NCBI GenBank assembly: GCA_028287665.1
Contig: JAQBPF010000318.1
Coordinates: 1 to 7,413, forward strand
Direction of reading: 5' to 3'
DNA from: Deinococcus sp.
Lineage (GTDB): Bacteria > Deinococcota > Deinococci > Deinococcales > Deinococcaceae
DNA: 7,413 nt
Both the position numbers and the translations under genes were made by a program. This document shows positions 1-5,787 of the stretch, piece by piece. The notes under the pieces are model-generated. The model searched no databases. It saw nothing but the letters and a program-made list of their open reading frames with translations, and was not told the DNA's origin. Each line of letters opens with the position of its first letter. The stretch's first letter is position 1.

Positions 1-204
1 GAAACGGTGCGCCAGTTGCACGCGGCGCTGGGTACGGCGCTTCCCCCGGTGGTGTTCCTGTCGGGCCTGAACCGGGCCTCACAGGTTCCCGATCTGGGGG
101 AGGCCCTGATTGCCGCCTACCTCGTCAAGCCGTTTCGTCCTTCTCAGCTGGTCGAGGTGATCGGCCAGGTGGCCCGCACTGCCCGAACCCGCCGTTCAAA
201 CTGA
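1..204 (+). CDS. Response regulator receiver domain, C-terminal part (5' end outside window)
   Basis: Reading frame 1 is open from the first base to the TGA at 202-204 and gives 67 residues. The fragment looks like the second half of a CheY-like receiver domain. A hydrophobic strand (PPVVFLSGL, residues 15-23) carries the Ser at the conserved Thr/Ser switch position (S21). The fifth strand ends in the typical Lys-Pro motif (YLVKPF, K43), and a last amphipathic helix ([12 protein letters not shown]) follows. The phosphoacceptor Asp lies upstream of the window. Only about ten residues follow that helix, so no output domain comes after the receiver. It is therefore a stand-alone receiver or the C-terminal receiver of a larger protein such as a hybrid kinase. 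Its partner kinase and role cannot be told. The stop codon overlaps the first copy of the CTGACCCyA motif found in front of pdxS. Confidence 0.75.
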   Translation, partial: ETVRQLHAALGTALPPVVFLSGLNRASQVPDLGEALIAAYLVKPFRPSQLVEVIGQVARTARTRRSN

Positions 205-245
205 CCCTACTCACGTCTGCTGTCTGACCCTATCATTGGGGTCAG
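201..245 (+). repeat. Three copies of CTGACCCyA (two direct, one inverted) in front of pdxS
   Basis: CTGACCCTA occurs at 201-209 and again at 224-232, 23 bp apart. A third copy, CTGACCCCA, reads on the opposite strand at 245-237. The second and third copies form the inverted repeat at 223-246. A direct repeat plus an inverted copy is the kind of layout used by a dimeric DNA-binding regulator. From general knowledge, MocR-type PdxR regulators of pdxST bind repeated sites, but no such regulator is seen in this window. Confidence 0.45.
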
Positions 246-254
246 ATTTTCTTT
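223..254 (+). terminator. 8-bp inverted repeat plus T-tract between the receiver gene and pdxS (terminator and/or operator)
   Basis: TCTGACCC (223-230) and GGGTCAGA (239-246) are perfect 8-bp complements around an 8-nt loop. TTTTCTTT (247-254) follows directly. This is the shape of an intrinsic terminator and sits 19 bp after the receiver gene's stop, so it probably ends that transcript. The same palindrome is centred about 31 bp before the pdxS ATG, so it could equally be an operator. The two roles are compatible, and the sequence alone does not decide between them. Confidence 0.6.
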
Positions 255-259
255 ACGCT
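254..259 (+). promoter_or_regulatory. Candidate -10 hexamer of pdxS (TACGCT), leaderless geometry
   Basis: TACGCT ends 6 nt before the ATG at 266, which would put the transcription start at or next to the start codon. No Shine-Dalgarno sequence precedes that ATG, as expected for a leaderless mRNA. No good -35 hexamer is visible at 16-18 bp. A rival -10, TATCAT (231-236, five of six consensus bases), lies in the loop of the inverted repeat and would give a leader of roughly 23 nt. Confidence 0.4.
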
Positions 260-265
260 GGCTTC

Positions 266-1156
266 ATGACCGATTCTCAGACAGGAACCCTTCAAGTCAA
301 GCAGGGCTTTGCCCAGATGTTCAAGGGCGGCGTGATCATGGACGTGGTCACCGCCGATCAGGCCCGCATTGCCGAGGCTGCCGGAGCGACTGCCGTGATG
401 GCCCTGGAGCGCGTGCCCGCCGACATCCGCAAAGACGGCGGCGTGGCCCGCATGAGCGACCCCAGCATGATCAAGGAAATCATCGGCGCGGTGACGATTC
501 CCGTGATGGCCAAGGCCCGTATCGGCCACATCGTGGAGGCCCAGATTTTGCAGGCGTTGGGCGTGGATTTCATCGACGAATCCGAAGTGCTGACCCCCGC
601 CGACGACCAGTTTCATATCCTGAAGCACGGCTTCAAAGTGCCCTTCGTGTGCGGAGCCAAGAACCTGGGTGAAGCCCTGCGCCGCATCGGGGAAGGGGCC
701 TCCATGATCCGCACCAAGGGCGAGGCCGGAACCGGCAACGTGATCGAGGCCGTGCGCCACGCCCGCACCATCCTGGGTGAAATCCGCGCCATCCAGACCC
801 GCCCGCCCGAAGAACTGATGACGGTGGCCCGCGACCTTCAGGCTCCCTACGATCTGATTCAGTACGTTCACGCGCACGGCAAACTGCCCGTCGTCAACTT
901 CGCTGCGGGCGGCATCGCCACCCCTGCCGACGCCGCCCTGATGATGCACCTCGGCCTGGACGGCGTGTTCGTGGGGAGCGGCATCTTCAAGAGCGATAAC
1001 CCCGAGCGCCGCGCCCACGCCATCGTGAAGGCCGTGACCCACTTCGACAACCCCGACATGCTGGCTGAAATCAGCGAAAACCTCGGCGCACCCATGACCG
1101 GTATCAATATCGATGACCTGATTCCCGCCGAGCGTCTGGCGTCTCGCGGCTGGTAA
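266..1156 (+). CDS. pdxS: Pyridoxal 5'-phosphate synthase, synthase subunit PdxS
   Basis: The lyase subunit of the cytoplasmic PdxS-PdxT complex makes pyridoxal 5'-phosphate from ribose 5-phosphate, glyceraldehyde 3-phosphate and ammonia supplied by PdxT. The product is a 296-residue TIM-barrel protein, close to the roughly 294 usual for the family, and conserved throughout. D26 (in VIMDVV) matches the catalytic Asp. K83 (in [10 protein letters not shown]) matches the Lys that binds the ribose phosphate as a Schiff base, and K151 (in [12 protein letters not shown]) matches the second active-site Lys. [10 protein letters not shown], the phosphate-binding glycines ([14 protein letters not shown], then GVFVGSGIF) and the C-terminal segment are all present. 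I chose the ATG at 266. An in-frame TTG at 236 would add ten residues encoded inside the inverted repeat, which is unlikely. pdxT follows on the same strand after 207 bp. The symbol and function are secure. Confidence 0.98.
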   Translation: MTDSQTGTLQVKQGFAQMFKGGVIMDVVTADQARIAEAAGATAVMALERVPADIRKDGGVARMSDPSMIKEIIGAVTIPVMAKARIGHIVEAQILQALGVDFIDESEVLTPADDQFHILKHGFKVPFVCGAKNLGEALRRIGEGASMIRTKGEAGTGNVIEAVRHARTILGEIRAIQTRPPEELMTVARDLQAPYDLIQYVHAHGKLPVVNFAAGGIATPADAALMMHLGLDGVFVGSGIFKSDNPERRAHAIVKAVTHFDNPDMLAEISENLGAPMTGINIDDLIPAERLASRGW

Positions 1157-1233
1157 GAAGGTCGCCGCTCAGTCCCGGCTGAACCGAGCGAAGCGAGGAG
1201 CGAACAACAGACGTCGCAGCGAGAGTGGAGAGT

Positions 1234-1252
1234 TTGCCCTGTGTTGGGGCAA
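1234..1252 (+). other. Hairpin in the pdxS-pdxT spacer (6-bp stem)
   Basis: TTGCCC (1234-1239) pairs with GGGCAA (1247-1252) around a 7-nt loop. No T-tract follows, so it is not an intrinsic terminator on the plus strand. It could be a processing or stability element of a pdxS-pdxT transcript, or part of an interspersed repeat. Confidence 0.45.
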
Positions 1253-1317
1253 CATCGGAACGGGATCGGCAGCGTCTGAAGGTCGACATAATCACCCCAC
1301 CATTCAGCACCCGAACA

Positions 1318-1344
1318 GGGGAGACGGCCACCACCGCTCTCCCC
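1318..1344 (+). promoter_or_regulatory. Strong hairpin just upstream of the pdxT ribosome-binding site
   Basis: GGGGAGA (1318-1324) and TCTCCCC (1338-1344) are exact complements. CGG (1325-1327) can also pair with CCG (1334-1336) if C1337 is bulged, giving about ten pairs and a 6-nt loop. The stem ends 8 nt before the GAGGT ribosome-binding site and leaves it unpaired. No T-tract follows. It may protect or set the 5' end of a pdxT message, or adjust the PdxS:PdxT ratio. That role is inferred from position only. Confidence 0.55.
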
Positions 1345-1352
1345 GTTCCCAT

Positions 1353-1357
1353 GAGGT
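1353..1357 (+). promoter_or_regulatory. Shine-Dalgarno sequence of pdxT (GAGGT)
   Basis: GAGGT lies 6 nt before the ATG at 1364. It is the clearest ribosome-binding site in the window and fixes the pdxT start. It contrasts with pdxS, which has none. Confidence 0.7.
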
Positions 1358-1363
1358 TTCCCC

Positions 1364-1972
1364 ATGACTCAACCTACACTCGGCGTACTGGCCCTGCAAG
1401 GCGCATTCCGCGAGCACCGCCAACGCCTTGAAACACTCGGCGCAACCGTGAAAGAAGTGCGCCTGCCCGCCGATCTGCACGGCCTGTCCGGGCTGATCAT
1501 CCCCGGCGGCGAAAGTACCACGATGGCCCGACTGATGACCGATTATGCCCTCTTGCAGCCAGTCCGCGACTTCCACACACGCGGCGGCGCGATCTGGGGC
1601 ACCTGCGCCGGAGCCATTCTGCTGGCCCGCGACATTCAGGGTGCACCTCCTCAATTTGGCGTACAGGACAGCCTCAGCCTGATGGATATTCAGGTTCGCC
1701 GCAACGCCTTCGGGAGGCAGGTCGATTCCTTTACGACGCCGTTGAAGGTCACAGGTCTGGAGCAACCCTTCCCAGCCGTGTTCATTCGTGCCCCAGTCAT
1801 TGAAAGCGTGGGGGAAGGCGTAGAAGTGCTGGCCCAGCATAACGGACAGGTTGTGCTGGCTCGCCAGGGCCGCCTGATGGCCAGTTCTTTCCACCCTGAA
1901 TTGACGCCTGACCCGCGCCTGCACGAGCTTTTCTTGGACCTGGTCAATGAAACGGTGCTCGAAACTGCTTGA
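1364..1972 (+). CDS. pdxT: Pyridoxal 5'-phosphate synthase, glutaminase subunit PdxT
   Basis: This is the class-I glutamine amidotransferase that hydrolyses glutamine and channels ammonia to PdxS in the cytoplasmic PLP synthase complex. The product is 202 residues, within the normal range. The N terminus has the family signature IGVLALQG-like (LGVLALQGAFREH, residues 6-18). The glutamine-binding loop PGGEST spans 47-52. The nucleophile C81 lies in GTCAG, and the catalytic His/Glu pair is H177 and E179 in SSFHPEL. All three triad residues are present, so the enzyme should be active. The start is set by the GAGGT site 6 nt upstream. It lies downstream of pdxS on the same strand but across a 207-bp spacer, so it may be co-transcribed or have its own weak promoter. 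Its 3' end faces the Gfo/Idh gene. Confidence 0.97.
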   Translation: MTQPTLGVLALQGAFREHRQRLETLGATVKEVRLPADLHGLSGLIIPGGESTTMARLMTDYALLQPVRDFHTRGGAIWGTCAGAILLARDIQGAPPQFGVQDSLSLMDIQVRRNAFGRQVDSFTTPLKVTGLEQPFPAVFIRAPVIESVGEGVEVLAQHNGQVVLARQGRLMASSFHPELTPDPRLHELFLDLVNETVLETA

Positions 1973-2043
1973 ATTTCATTCAATCACAAACAATCATCTC
2001 ACAAATTAGATATATCGTGAATCATTTCACTTACTTTCTTTCC
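1973..2043. other. AT-rich convergent spacer with weak hairpins
   Basis: This 71-bp spacer separates the 3' ends of pdxT and the Gfo/Idh gene. I count 20 G or C in 71 bases (28%), far below the flanking genes. GTGAA (2017-2021) pairs with TTCAC (2026-2030) around a 4-nt loop. A T-rich run (TTACTTTCTTT, 2031-2041) follows on the plus strand, so this is the likely, rather weak, terminator of pdxT. A second small stem, TTGAAT/ATTCAA (1969-1974 and 1978-1983), overlaps the pdxT stop. No good minus-strand terminator is seen. Confidence 0.45.
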
Positions 2044-3261
2044 CTACTCACCCAACTGTTCCACCGTTCCTCCCAAACGCGCCCGCTCTGCTGCAAACGC
2101 CATCCGGTGCGAATCCAGCGATTCGGCCAGTGGGGTAGGAGGCCCAGCCTCACGCCGCACATACGCCAGCCACGCGGCCACCAGCCCCACATCCCCACCG
2201 CCGTGATTGCCCGCTGCGTCCACTGTCCAGCGTTCCACATCACCCGTGCGGAAGTCGTGGAATTCCAGTTCACCCCGTTCCATCTGACCTCGCACTTCGC
2301 CGTGCGTGCCCAGCAGCTTCAGCGTGCGGGTATTGTTGTGCGTAAACGCGCTGACAGTAAGTTGCGCGGTCACGCCATTGGCAAAGGTGACGGTGACGGC
2401 CTGATGGTCAACGACGTTATTGCCGCCGCCATACACGCAGCGTCCATACGGGCCATGTGCCAGAGCGTCAGCCAAAGAGACTCCGCCCGCCGTGAGGACG
2501 GTCACGGGCCAAGTATTCGGATCGCGCCCGCCGTAAATGACGCGGGCATCGTACGGACACTGCACCACCGGACAGGTCACGCAGCGATCCGACGCGCCAG
2601 CCGGAGCTTCCTCCGGCCGGAAATGATGCAGGCCGCCCTCACTGGATACCCGCACCGGAGTCGCACCCGCGAACCAGCGCAACAAGTCCAGATCGTGCCC
2701 GCTTTTGGCGAGAATAAACGGCGCGGCAGGCGGGCTGGAGTGCCAGTTGCCCCGCACGAACGAATGCGAGTAATGCCAATACGCCACGTTCTCGGCGTGC
2801 TGGATGCCCACCAGTCGGCCCAGTCGCCCCGAGTCCAGCACACCCCGCACTGCGCCAAAAAAGGCCGTGGCCCGCAGCACATGGCAGACCGTGACCCGCC
2901 CCTCAGACGCCGCTTCTGCGGCCAGTAACGTTTCCAATTCAGCTTCCTGCAAGCAGATCGGCTTTTCCAGCAGCACATCGTAGCCCAGCGCCAGAGCCTG
3001 CAGGCACGGCCCCACATGCGCGTCGTCAGGCGTGGCGATTACCAGCGCGTCGGCCACCCGCCCCAGTGCAAAAAACGCATCGGCATCGGCAAAGCAGGCA
3101 CCCGCGCCCAGCCCATGCCGCGCCGCAACTTCGGCCAAACGTGCGGGCCGGGGGTCAACCAGATGCGTGATGCATGCGCCCTGCGCGGTCAGATGCCGGG
3201 CGTACACATCCCCGCCCCGGTTGCCGCAGCCGAGAATGGCAATGGTTCGCGTAAGGCTCAT
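2044..3261 (-). CDS. Gfo/Idh/MocA-family NAD(P)-dependent oxidoreductase
   Basis: This is a 405-residue cytoplasmic oxidoreductase of the glucose-fructose oxidoreductase / inositol dehydrogenase family. The N-terminal Rossmann fold carries the dinucleotide motif GCGNRG (residues 11-16) with an acidic residue at the end of strand two (D36). The family motif EKP (99-101) holds the catalytic Lys K100. The C-terminal domain includes KSGHDLDLL (186-194), which fits the family's His/Asp active-site region. A cysteine group, C227-x2-C230-x4-C235 (CVTCP then QCPYDA), occurs in a subset of these proteins and may bind a metal or stabilise a loop. The substrate cannot be read from the sequence. A sugar or amino-sugar derivative is the family norm. 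The start ATG overlaps the SUKH gene's TGA by 4 nt (ATGA), so the two are translationally coupled. It is the last gene of the minus-strand operon. Confidence 0.9.
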   Translation of the reverse strand: MSLTRTIAILGCGNRGGDVYARHLTAQGACITHLVDPRPARLAEVAARHGLGAGACFADADAFFALGRVADALVIATPDDAHVGPCLQALALGYDVLLEKPICLQEAELETLLAAEAASEGRVTVCHVLRATAFFGAVRGVLDSGRLGRLVGIQHAENVAYWHYSHSFVRGNWHSSPPAAPFILAKSGHDLDLLRWFAGATPVRVSSEGGLHHFRPEEAPAGASDRCVTCPVVQCPYDARVIYGGRDPNTWPVTVLTAGGVSLADALAHGPYGRCVYGGGNNVVDHQAVTVTFANGVTAQLTVSAFTHNNTRTLKLLGTHGEVRGQMERGELEFHDFRTGDVERWTVDAAGNHGGGDVGLVAAWLAYVRREAGPPTPLAESLDSHRMAFAAERARLGGTVEQLGE

Positions 3262-3788
3262 GCGTCATCCACTTCATAAAACAGCGACTCCCCATCCACC
3301 CAGCGGGTCAGCCACTCGTGCAACGATTCAGCCTGCCACAAGATCGACTCCGGTGCAGCCGTCAAATCTTCAGTGTCGTCCAACAAAGAAAAATCGAAGA
3401 TGCCGACGCGTCCATCTTTCAAATCTAAAATAGAGCTGACGTTACAGCCCCAATACGCCAAAAAAAGCAGATGGCGCGGCCAGCCGTCTGGGCAACACTC
3501 GCTCATCCACTGGACGCTGCTGGTGTCCAGTTCGGCCACAGACAAGTTCAGCCTTTGGTCCTCTGGCACGAGGAGCGGATAAAGACCGTATCCCGGCCCC
3601 CACCCGCCATTCCCCAGTTCGGTCACAACACGTTCCAGGAGTGCGGGCAGGGAAAGCTGCAGCTCCAGGGCGGCGGCCTGTACGTCTGCGGCTGTCAGCG
3701 GCGCTCCCACTCTGGCATCCTCCACTTCATCGGTCGCCTGATAGGCTACCCGCTCCCGCAGCGCCGCCAGCAATTCATCCTCACTCAC
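3258..3788 (-). CDS. SMI1/KNR4 (SUKH) family protein
   Basis: This is a 176-residue soluble protein with no signal peptide or membrane segment. Features typical of the SMI1/KNR4 (SUKH) fold are LPALLERVVTELGNGGWGPGYGLYPL (given here as residues about 48-73), a central strand pair around HLLFLAYWGCNVSSILDL, and a C-terminal helix with W-rich ESLHEWLTRWVDGE. I recognise the family from this pattern, not from a search. Many bacterial SUKH proteins are immunity proteins for secreted toxins, but no toxin gene is present here. It starts with GTG, overlaps the epimerase stop by 4 nt (GTGA), and its own stop overlaps the next ATG by 4 nt. The middle is less GC-rich than its surroundings: 55 G or C in bases 3361-3480 (46%), which may point to separate acquisition. 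Its function is unknown. Confidence 0.75.
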   Translation of the reverse strand: MSEDELLAALRERVAYQATDEVEDARVGAPLTAADVQAAALELQLSLPALLERVVTELGNGGWGPGYGLYPLLVPEDQRLNLSVAELDTSSVQWMSECCPDGWPRHLLFLAYWGCNVSSILDLKDGRVGIFDFSLLDDTEDLTAAPESILWQAESLHEWLTRWVDGESLFYEVDDA

Positions 3789-4822
3789 ACCCGCTCCACG
3801 CCCCAGCCCACGCCGCCTGGCCTCTGCACCGTCCCGGCCTGCCAGTCCAGCCCCGTGTAAGGGTCATCGGCCAGCAGAAGCGCTCCGTCCAGGTCGGCCC
3901 AGTCGCATGCGCCCGCCAGGTGCACCGCTGCCGAGATCCCCAGCGAGCTTTCGATCATGCAGCCCATCATGACCTGAAGGCCGTGCGTGCGGGCCAGTCT
4001 CAGCGCGTGGAGGGCCTGCAACGGCCCGCCCAGCTTCGCCAGTTTCAGGTTCACGCCGTCAAAGGCCGCTGCCAACGCGGGCACATCGGAGACATGGTGC
4101 AGGCTCTCGTCGGCCACGATGGGCACACGCGCCACCGCCCGCAACGCGGCGTGGCCTTCCAGATCGCCCGCTGCCAGAGGCTGCTCCACAAACTCCACGC
4201 GGGCGGCGTCCAGCACACCCAGCATCCTCCCCGCCTGCGGGCGTGTCCAGGCGGCATTGGCATCCACGCGCAGGGCCACGTCCGGCGCTTCCTCGCGCAG
4301 GGCTTCCAGAATCTGCTCGTCACGGTCGGTACCTAGCTTGACCTTCAGAACCCCGTGCCCGCGCCCCACCGCTTCCCGCGCCTGCCGCCGCATCTCGGGC
4401 AGGTCGGCAAGACTGATGGTGTAGCTGCTTTCTGGAATGGAAGCGGGGGAGAGGCCCAGCAACCGCCAGACCGGAAGCCCCACCCGGCGGGCGCACCACT
4501 CCAGCGCGGCCATTTCCAGCGCACATTTGGCGCTCGGATGGTGAAACGGCATTACGCGCGCGAGCCGGGAATGCAGGCCGTCCCAGTCCCACAGATCATC
4601 GCCTACAGCCTCCGCCAGCAGCGGCAGAACGGCCTCCACCGTACCCCGCGTTTCGCCGTAAAAGGCATTGGGCGCGGCCTCGCCCTGCCCGGTGACGCCC
4701 TCATGCGTCAGGCTGACGAAGGTGCGCGGGTACACCGAATGCGTCCAGCGGGCAATACCGAACGGCTGCGCGGTGTGAAGGTCGAGCGTGTCCCAGGTCG
4801 CCTGCACGCTCAAGCCGTCCAC
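3785..4822 (-). CDS. Dipeptide epimerase (L-Ala-D/L-Glu epimerase, YkfB-like, enolase superfamily)
   Basis: It probably interconverts L-Ala-D-Glu and L-Ala-L-Glu, so that murein-derived dipeptide can be hydrolysed by ordinary dipeptidases in the cytoplasm. The product is 345 residues, with a capping domain (1-125) and a barrel. The barrel carries the acid/base KxK (K160, K162 in LKVKLG), the magnesium ligands D187 (VDAN), E213 (VEQP) and D238 (ADES), and the opposite-face lysines in NLKLAKLGG (K260, K263). DLDG (310-313) fits the DxD pair that holds the dipeptide's amino group in this subgroup and argues for a dipeptide epimerase over a muconate or mandelate enzyme. The GTG at 4822 overlaps the endopeptidase stop by 13 nt. 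A second GTG at 4807, two nt past that stop, is an equally possible start, giving 340 residues. The endopeptidase that would supply its substrate lies directly upstream. Confidence 0.92.
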   Translation of the reverse strand: MDGLSVQATWDTLDLHTAQPFGIARWTHSVYPRTFVSLTHEGVTGQGEAAPNAFYGETRGTVEAVLPLLAEAVGDDLWDWDGLHSRLARVMPFHHPSAKCALEMAALEWCARRVGLPVWRLLGLSPASIPESSYTISLADLPEMRRQAREAVGRGHGVLKVKLGTDRDEQILEALREEAPDVALRVDANAAWTRPQAGRMLGVLDAARVEFVEQPLAAGDLEGHAALRAVARVPIVADESLHHVSDVPALAAAFDGVNLKLAKLGGPLQALHALRLARTHGLQVMMGCMIESSLGISAAVHLAGACDWADLDGALLLADDPYTGLDWQAGTVQRPGGVGWGVERV

Positions 4823-5688
4823 CGCCCGAACCCCGTGCAGGTCTCCTGCAAACGCCTGCCGTATTCGCCCTCGCCCAGGGTTTCGATGGTCACGCGCATA
4901 TGCGTCGCGTTGGCGTGCAGCACCCGCCGCCCATCCAGCATGATGCCCACATGGCCGGGGAAAAAGGCCAGATCACCGCGTGCCGGAGTCTCGACCGCAC
5001 TCAGCGCTTTCTGCTGCAGATCGGCGTCACGGGGAATGGCCCGTCCGAAGGCCGCATAGACCAACTGCGACAGCCCCGAGCAATCCAGCCCCCAGGCCGA
5101 GCGCCCGCCCCAGACATAGGGCGTGTCCAGGAAGCGCAGGGCAAAATCGGCCACATCCGTCTCAGACACAGGAGCAGCACACACCGCCTGCACCCAGGCC
5201 GCCGCTCCACCGGGCAACAGCACGGGCCGCCACACCCGCCCGCCCTCGGTCACGCTTTCACCGCTGCCCTGCACCGCCACGGCTCCAAAGGCCAGCTCAG
5301 CCACGATGGGCGCACTGATTTTTGGCCGGGCATAAGCATGGGCCCGCAGAGCCGTGATCTTCAGCGTTTCGCCCGCAGACAAGCCGTCCAGTACACCGCC
5401 CACCCGCACCCAGCCCGGATACCCGTCGTGTTCCGTTTTGACCCACGCCCACTCGCCCTGACGCAACAACACCGACAACGGCTCGCCGGGCAGGGCCTCG
5501 CTGACCTGCTCGGCCCCCAGCTCCGGCGCGGCCCGCAGGCTCAGCCTGGCGTTCCCCGTCCAGCCTGCCGCCGCCGTCAGCCACTGCCACTCGCCGCCTT
5601 CCAACTGGCCTTCCAGGCTTTTTTCAGCCAATCGGCGGACGGGGTCATAGACGTGCAGGCGCGGGTCAAGGGTCTGAGCAACGGTCAT
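4810..5688 (-). CDS. YkfC-like SH3b-NlpC/P60 endopeptidase (murein peptide recycling)
   Basis: This is a cysteine peptidase expected to cut between D-Glu and the third (diamino acid) residue of murein peptides, releasing L-Ala-D-Glu. The 292-residue protein has no signal peptide, so it should act in the cytoplasm on imported or recycled peptides. Two SH3b-like modules come first (about 43-98, RLSLRAAP to PGWVRV; and 107-168). The NlpC/P60 domain (about 176-285) holds C203 in DCSGL, H246 in GHVGI and H258 as the third polar residue. D202 and S204 beside the cysteine also fit YkfC. The H246-H258 spacing of 12 matches what I recall for Bacillus YkfC. The epimerase follows with a 13-nt overlap, the same partnership as ykfC/ykfB in Bacillus. 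The ATG at 5688 has no well-placed Shine-Dalgarno but has TAGGCT 6 nt upstream, suggesting a leaderless start. Confidence 0.92.
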   Translation of the reverse strand: MTVAQTLDPRLHVYDPVRRLAEKSLEGQLEGGEWQWLTAAAGWTGNARLSLRAAPELGAEQVSEALPGEPLSVLLRQGEWAWVKTEHDGYPGWVRVGGVLDGLSAGETLKITALRAHAYARPKISAPIVAELAFGAVAVQGSGESVTEGGRVWRPVLLPGGAAAWVQAVCAAPVSETDVADFALRFLDTPYVWGGRSAWGLDCSGLSQLVYAAFGRAIPRDADLQQKALSAVETPARGDLAFFPGHVGIMLDGRRVLHANATHMRVTIETLGEGEYGRRLQETCTGFGRWTA

Positions 5689-5787
5689 GGCCTCAGCCTA
5701 GAGCATTCGGCAGAAGTGGGGGATGAGCCCGGTCATGAGTGCAGAGATGAGGGCAGTCGTCACCCTGAACACACCCTTGCCCCACCC
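5689..5787 (-). promoter_or_regulatory. Leader between the M19 dipeptidase and endopeptidase genes: TAGGCT -10 candidate and three 12-bp-spaced repeats
   Basis: This 99-bp gap is the only sizeable break in the minus-strand gene run. TAGGCT (5700 down to 5695) stands 6 nt before the endopeptidase ATG, the geometry of a leaderless promoter, though no -35 hexamer fits. Further upstream, ATGAG (plus-strand reading) repeats at 5723, 5735 and 5747, exactly 12 bp apart. No strong terminator is seen after the dipeptidase stop, so read-through from that gene is also possible. Confidence 0.4.

Larger units (their letters stand above)
1157..1363 (+). other. Long structured spacer between pdxS and pdxT
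   Basis: This 207-bp gap has no convincing open reading frame. It starts with a purine-rich stretch built on GCGA/GAGCG words (about 1183-1230). Two hairpins follow, at 1234-1252 and 1318-1344 (listed separately). A lone -10-like CATAAT stands at 1287-1292, with no acceptable -35 hexamer. The pdxT ribosome-binding site ends the gap. pdxS and pdxT usually lie close together, so a spacer of this size is unexpected and may contain regulation or an interspersed non-coding repeat. Confidence 0.6.

Noticed and set aside
242..1042. Minus-strand open frame (266 codons) opposite pdxS
   Set aside because: The His/Gly-rich product is the mirror of a highly conserved pdxS frame and has no domain signature.
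1287..1292. CATAAT as a dedicated pdxT promoter
   Set aside because: No acceptable -35 hexamer at 16-18 bp and no extended -10; kept only as a note in the spacer entry.
1969..2928. Plus-strand open frame (319 codons) opposite the Gfo/Idh gene
   Set aside because: It starts with a non-ATG codon at the end of pdxT, has low-complexity basic composition, and is fully antisense to a clear oxidoreductase.
3460..3466. Seven-base homopolymer in the SUKH gene as a slippage or phase-variation site
   Set aside because: The frame is intact across it, one short run is weak evidence, and no overlapping product in another frame is seen.
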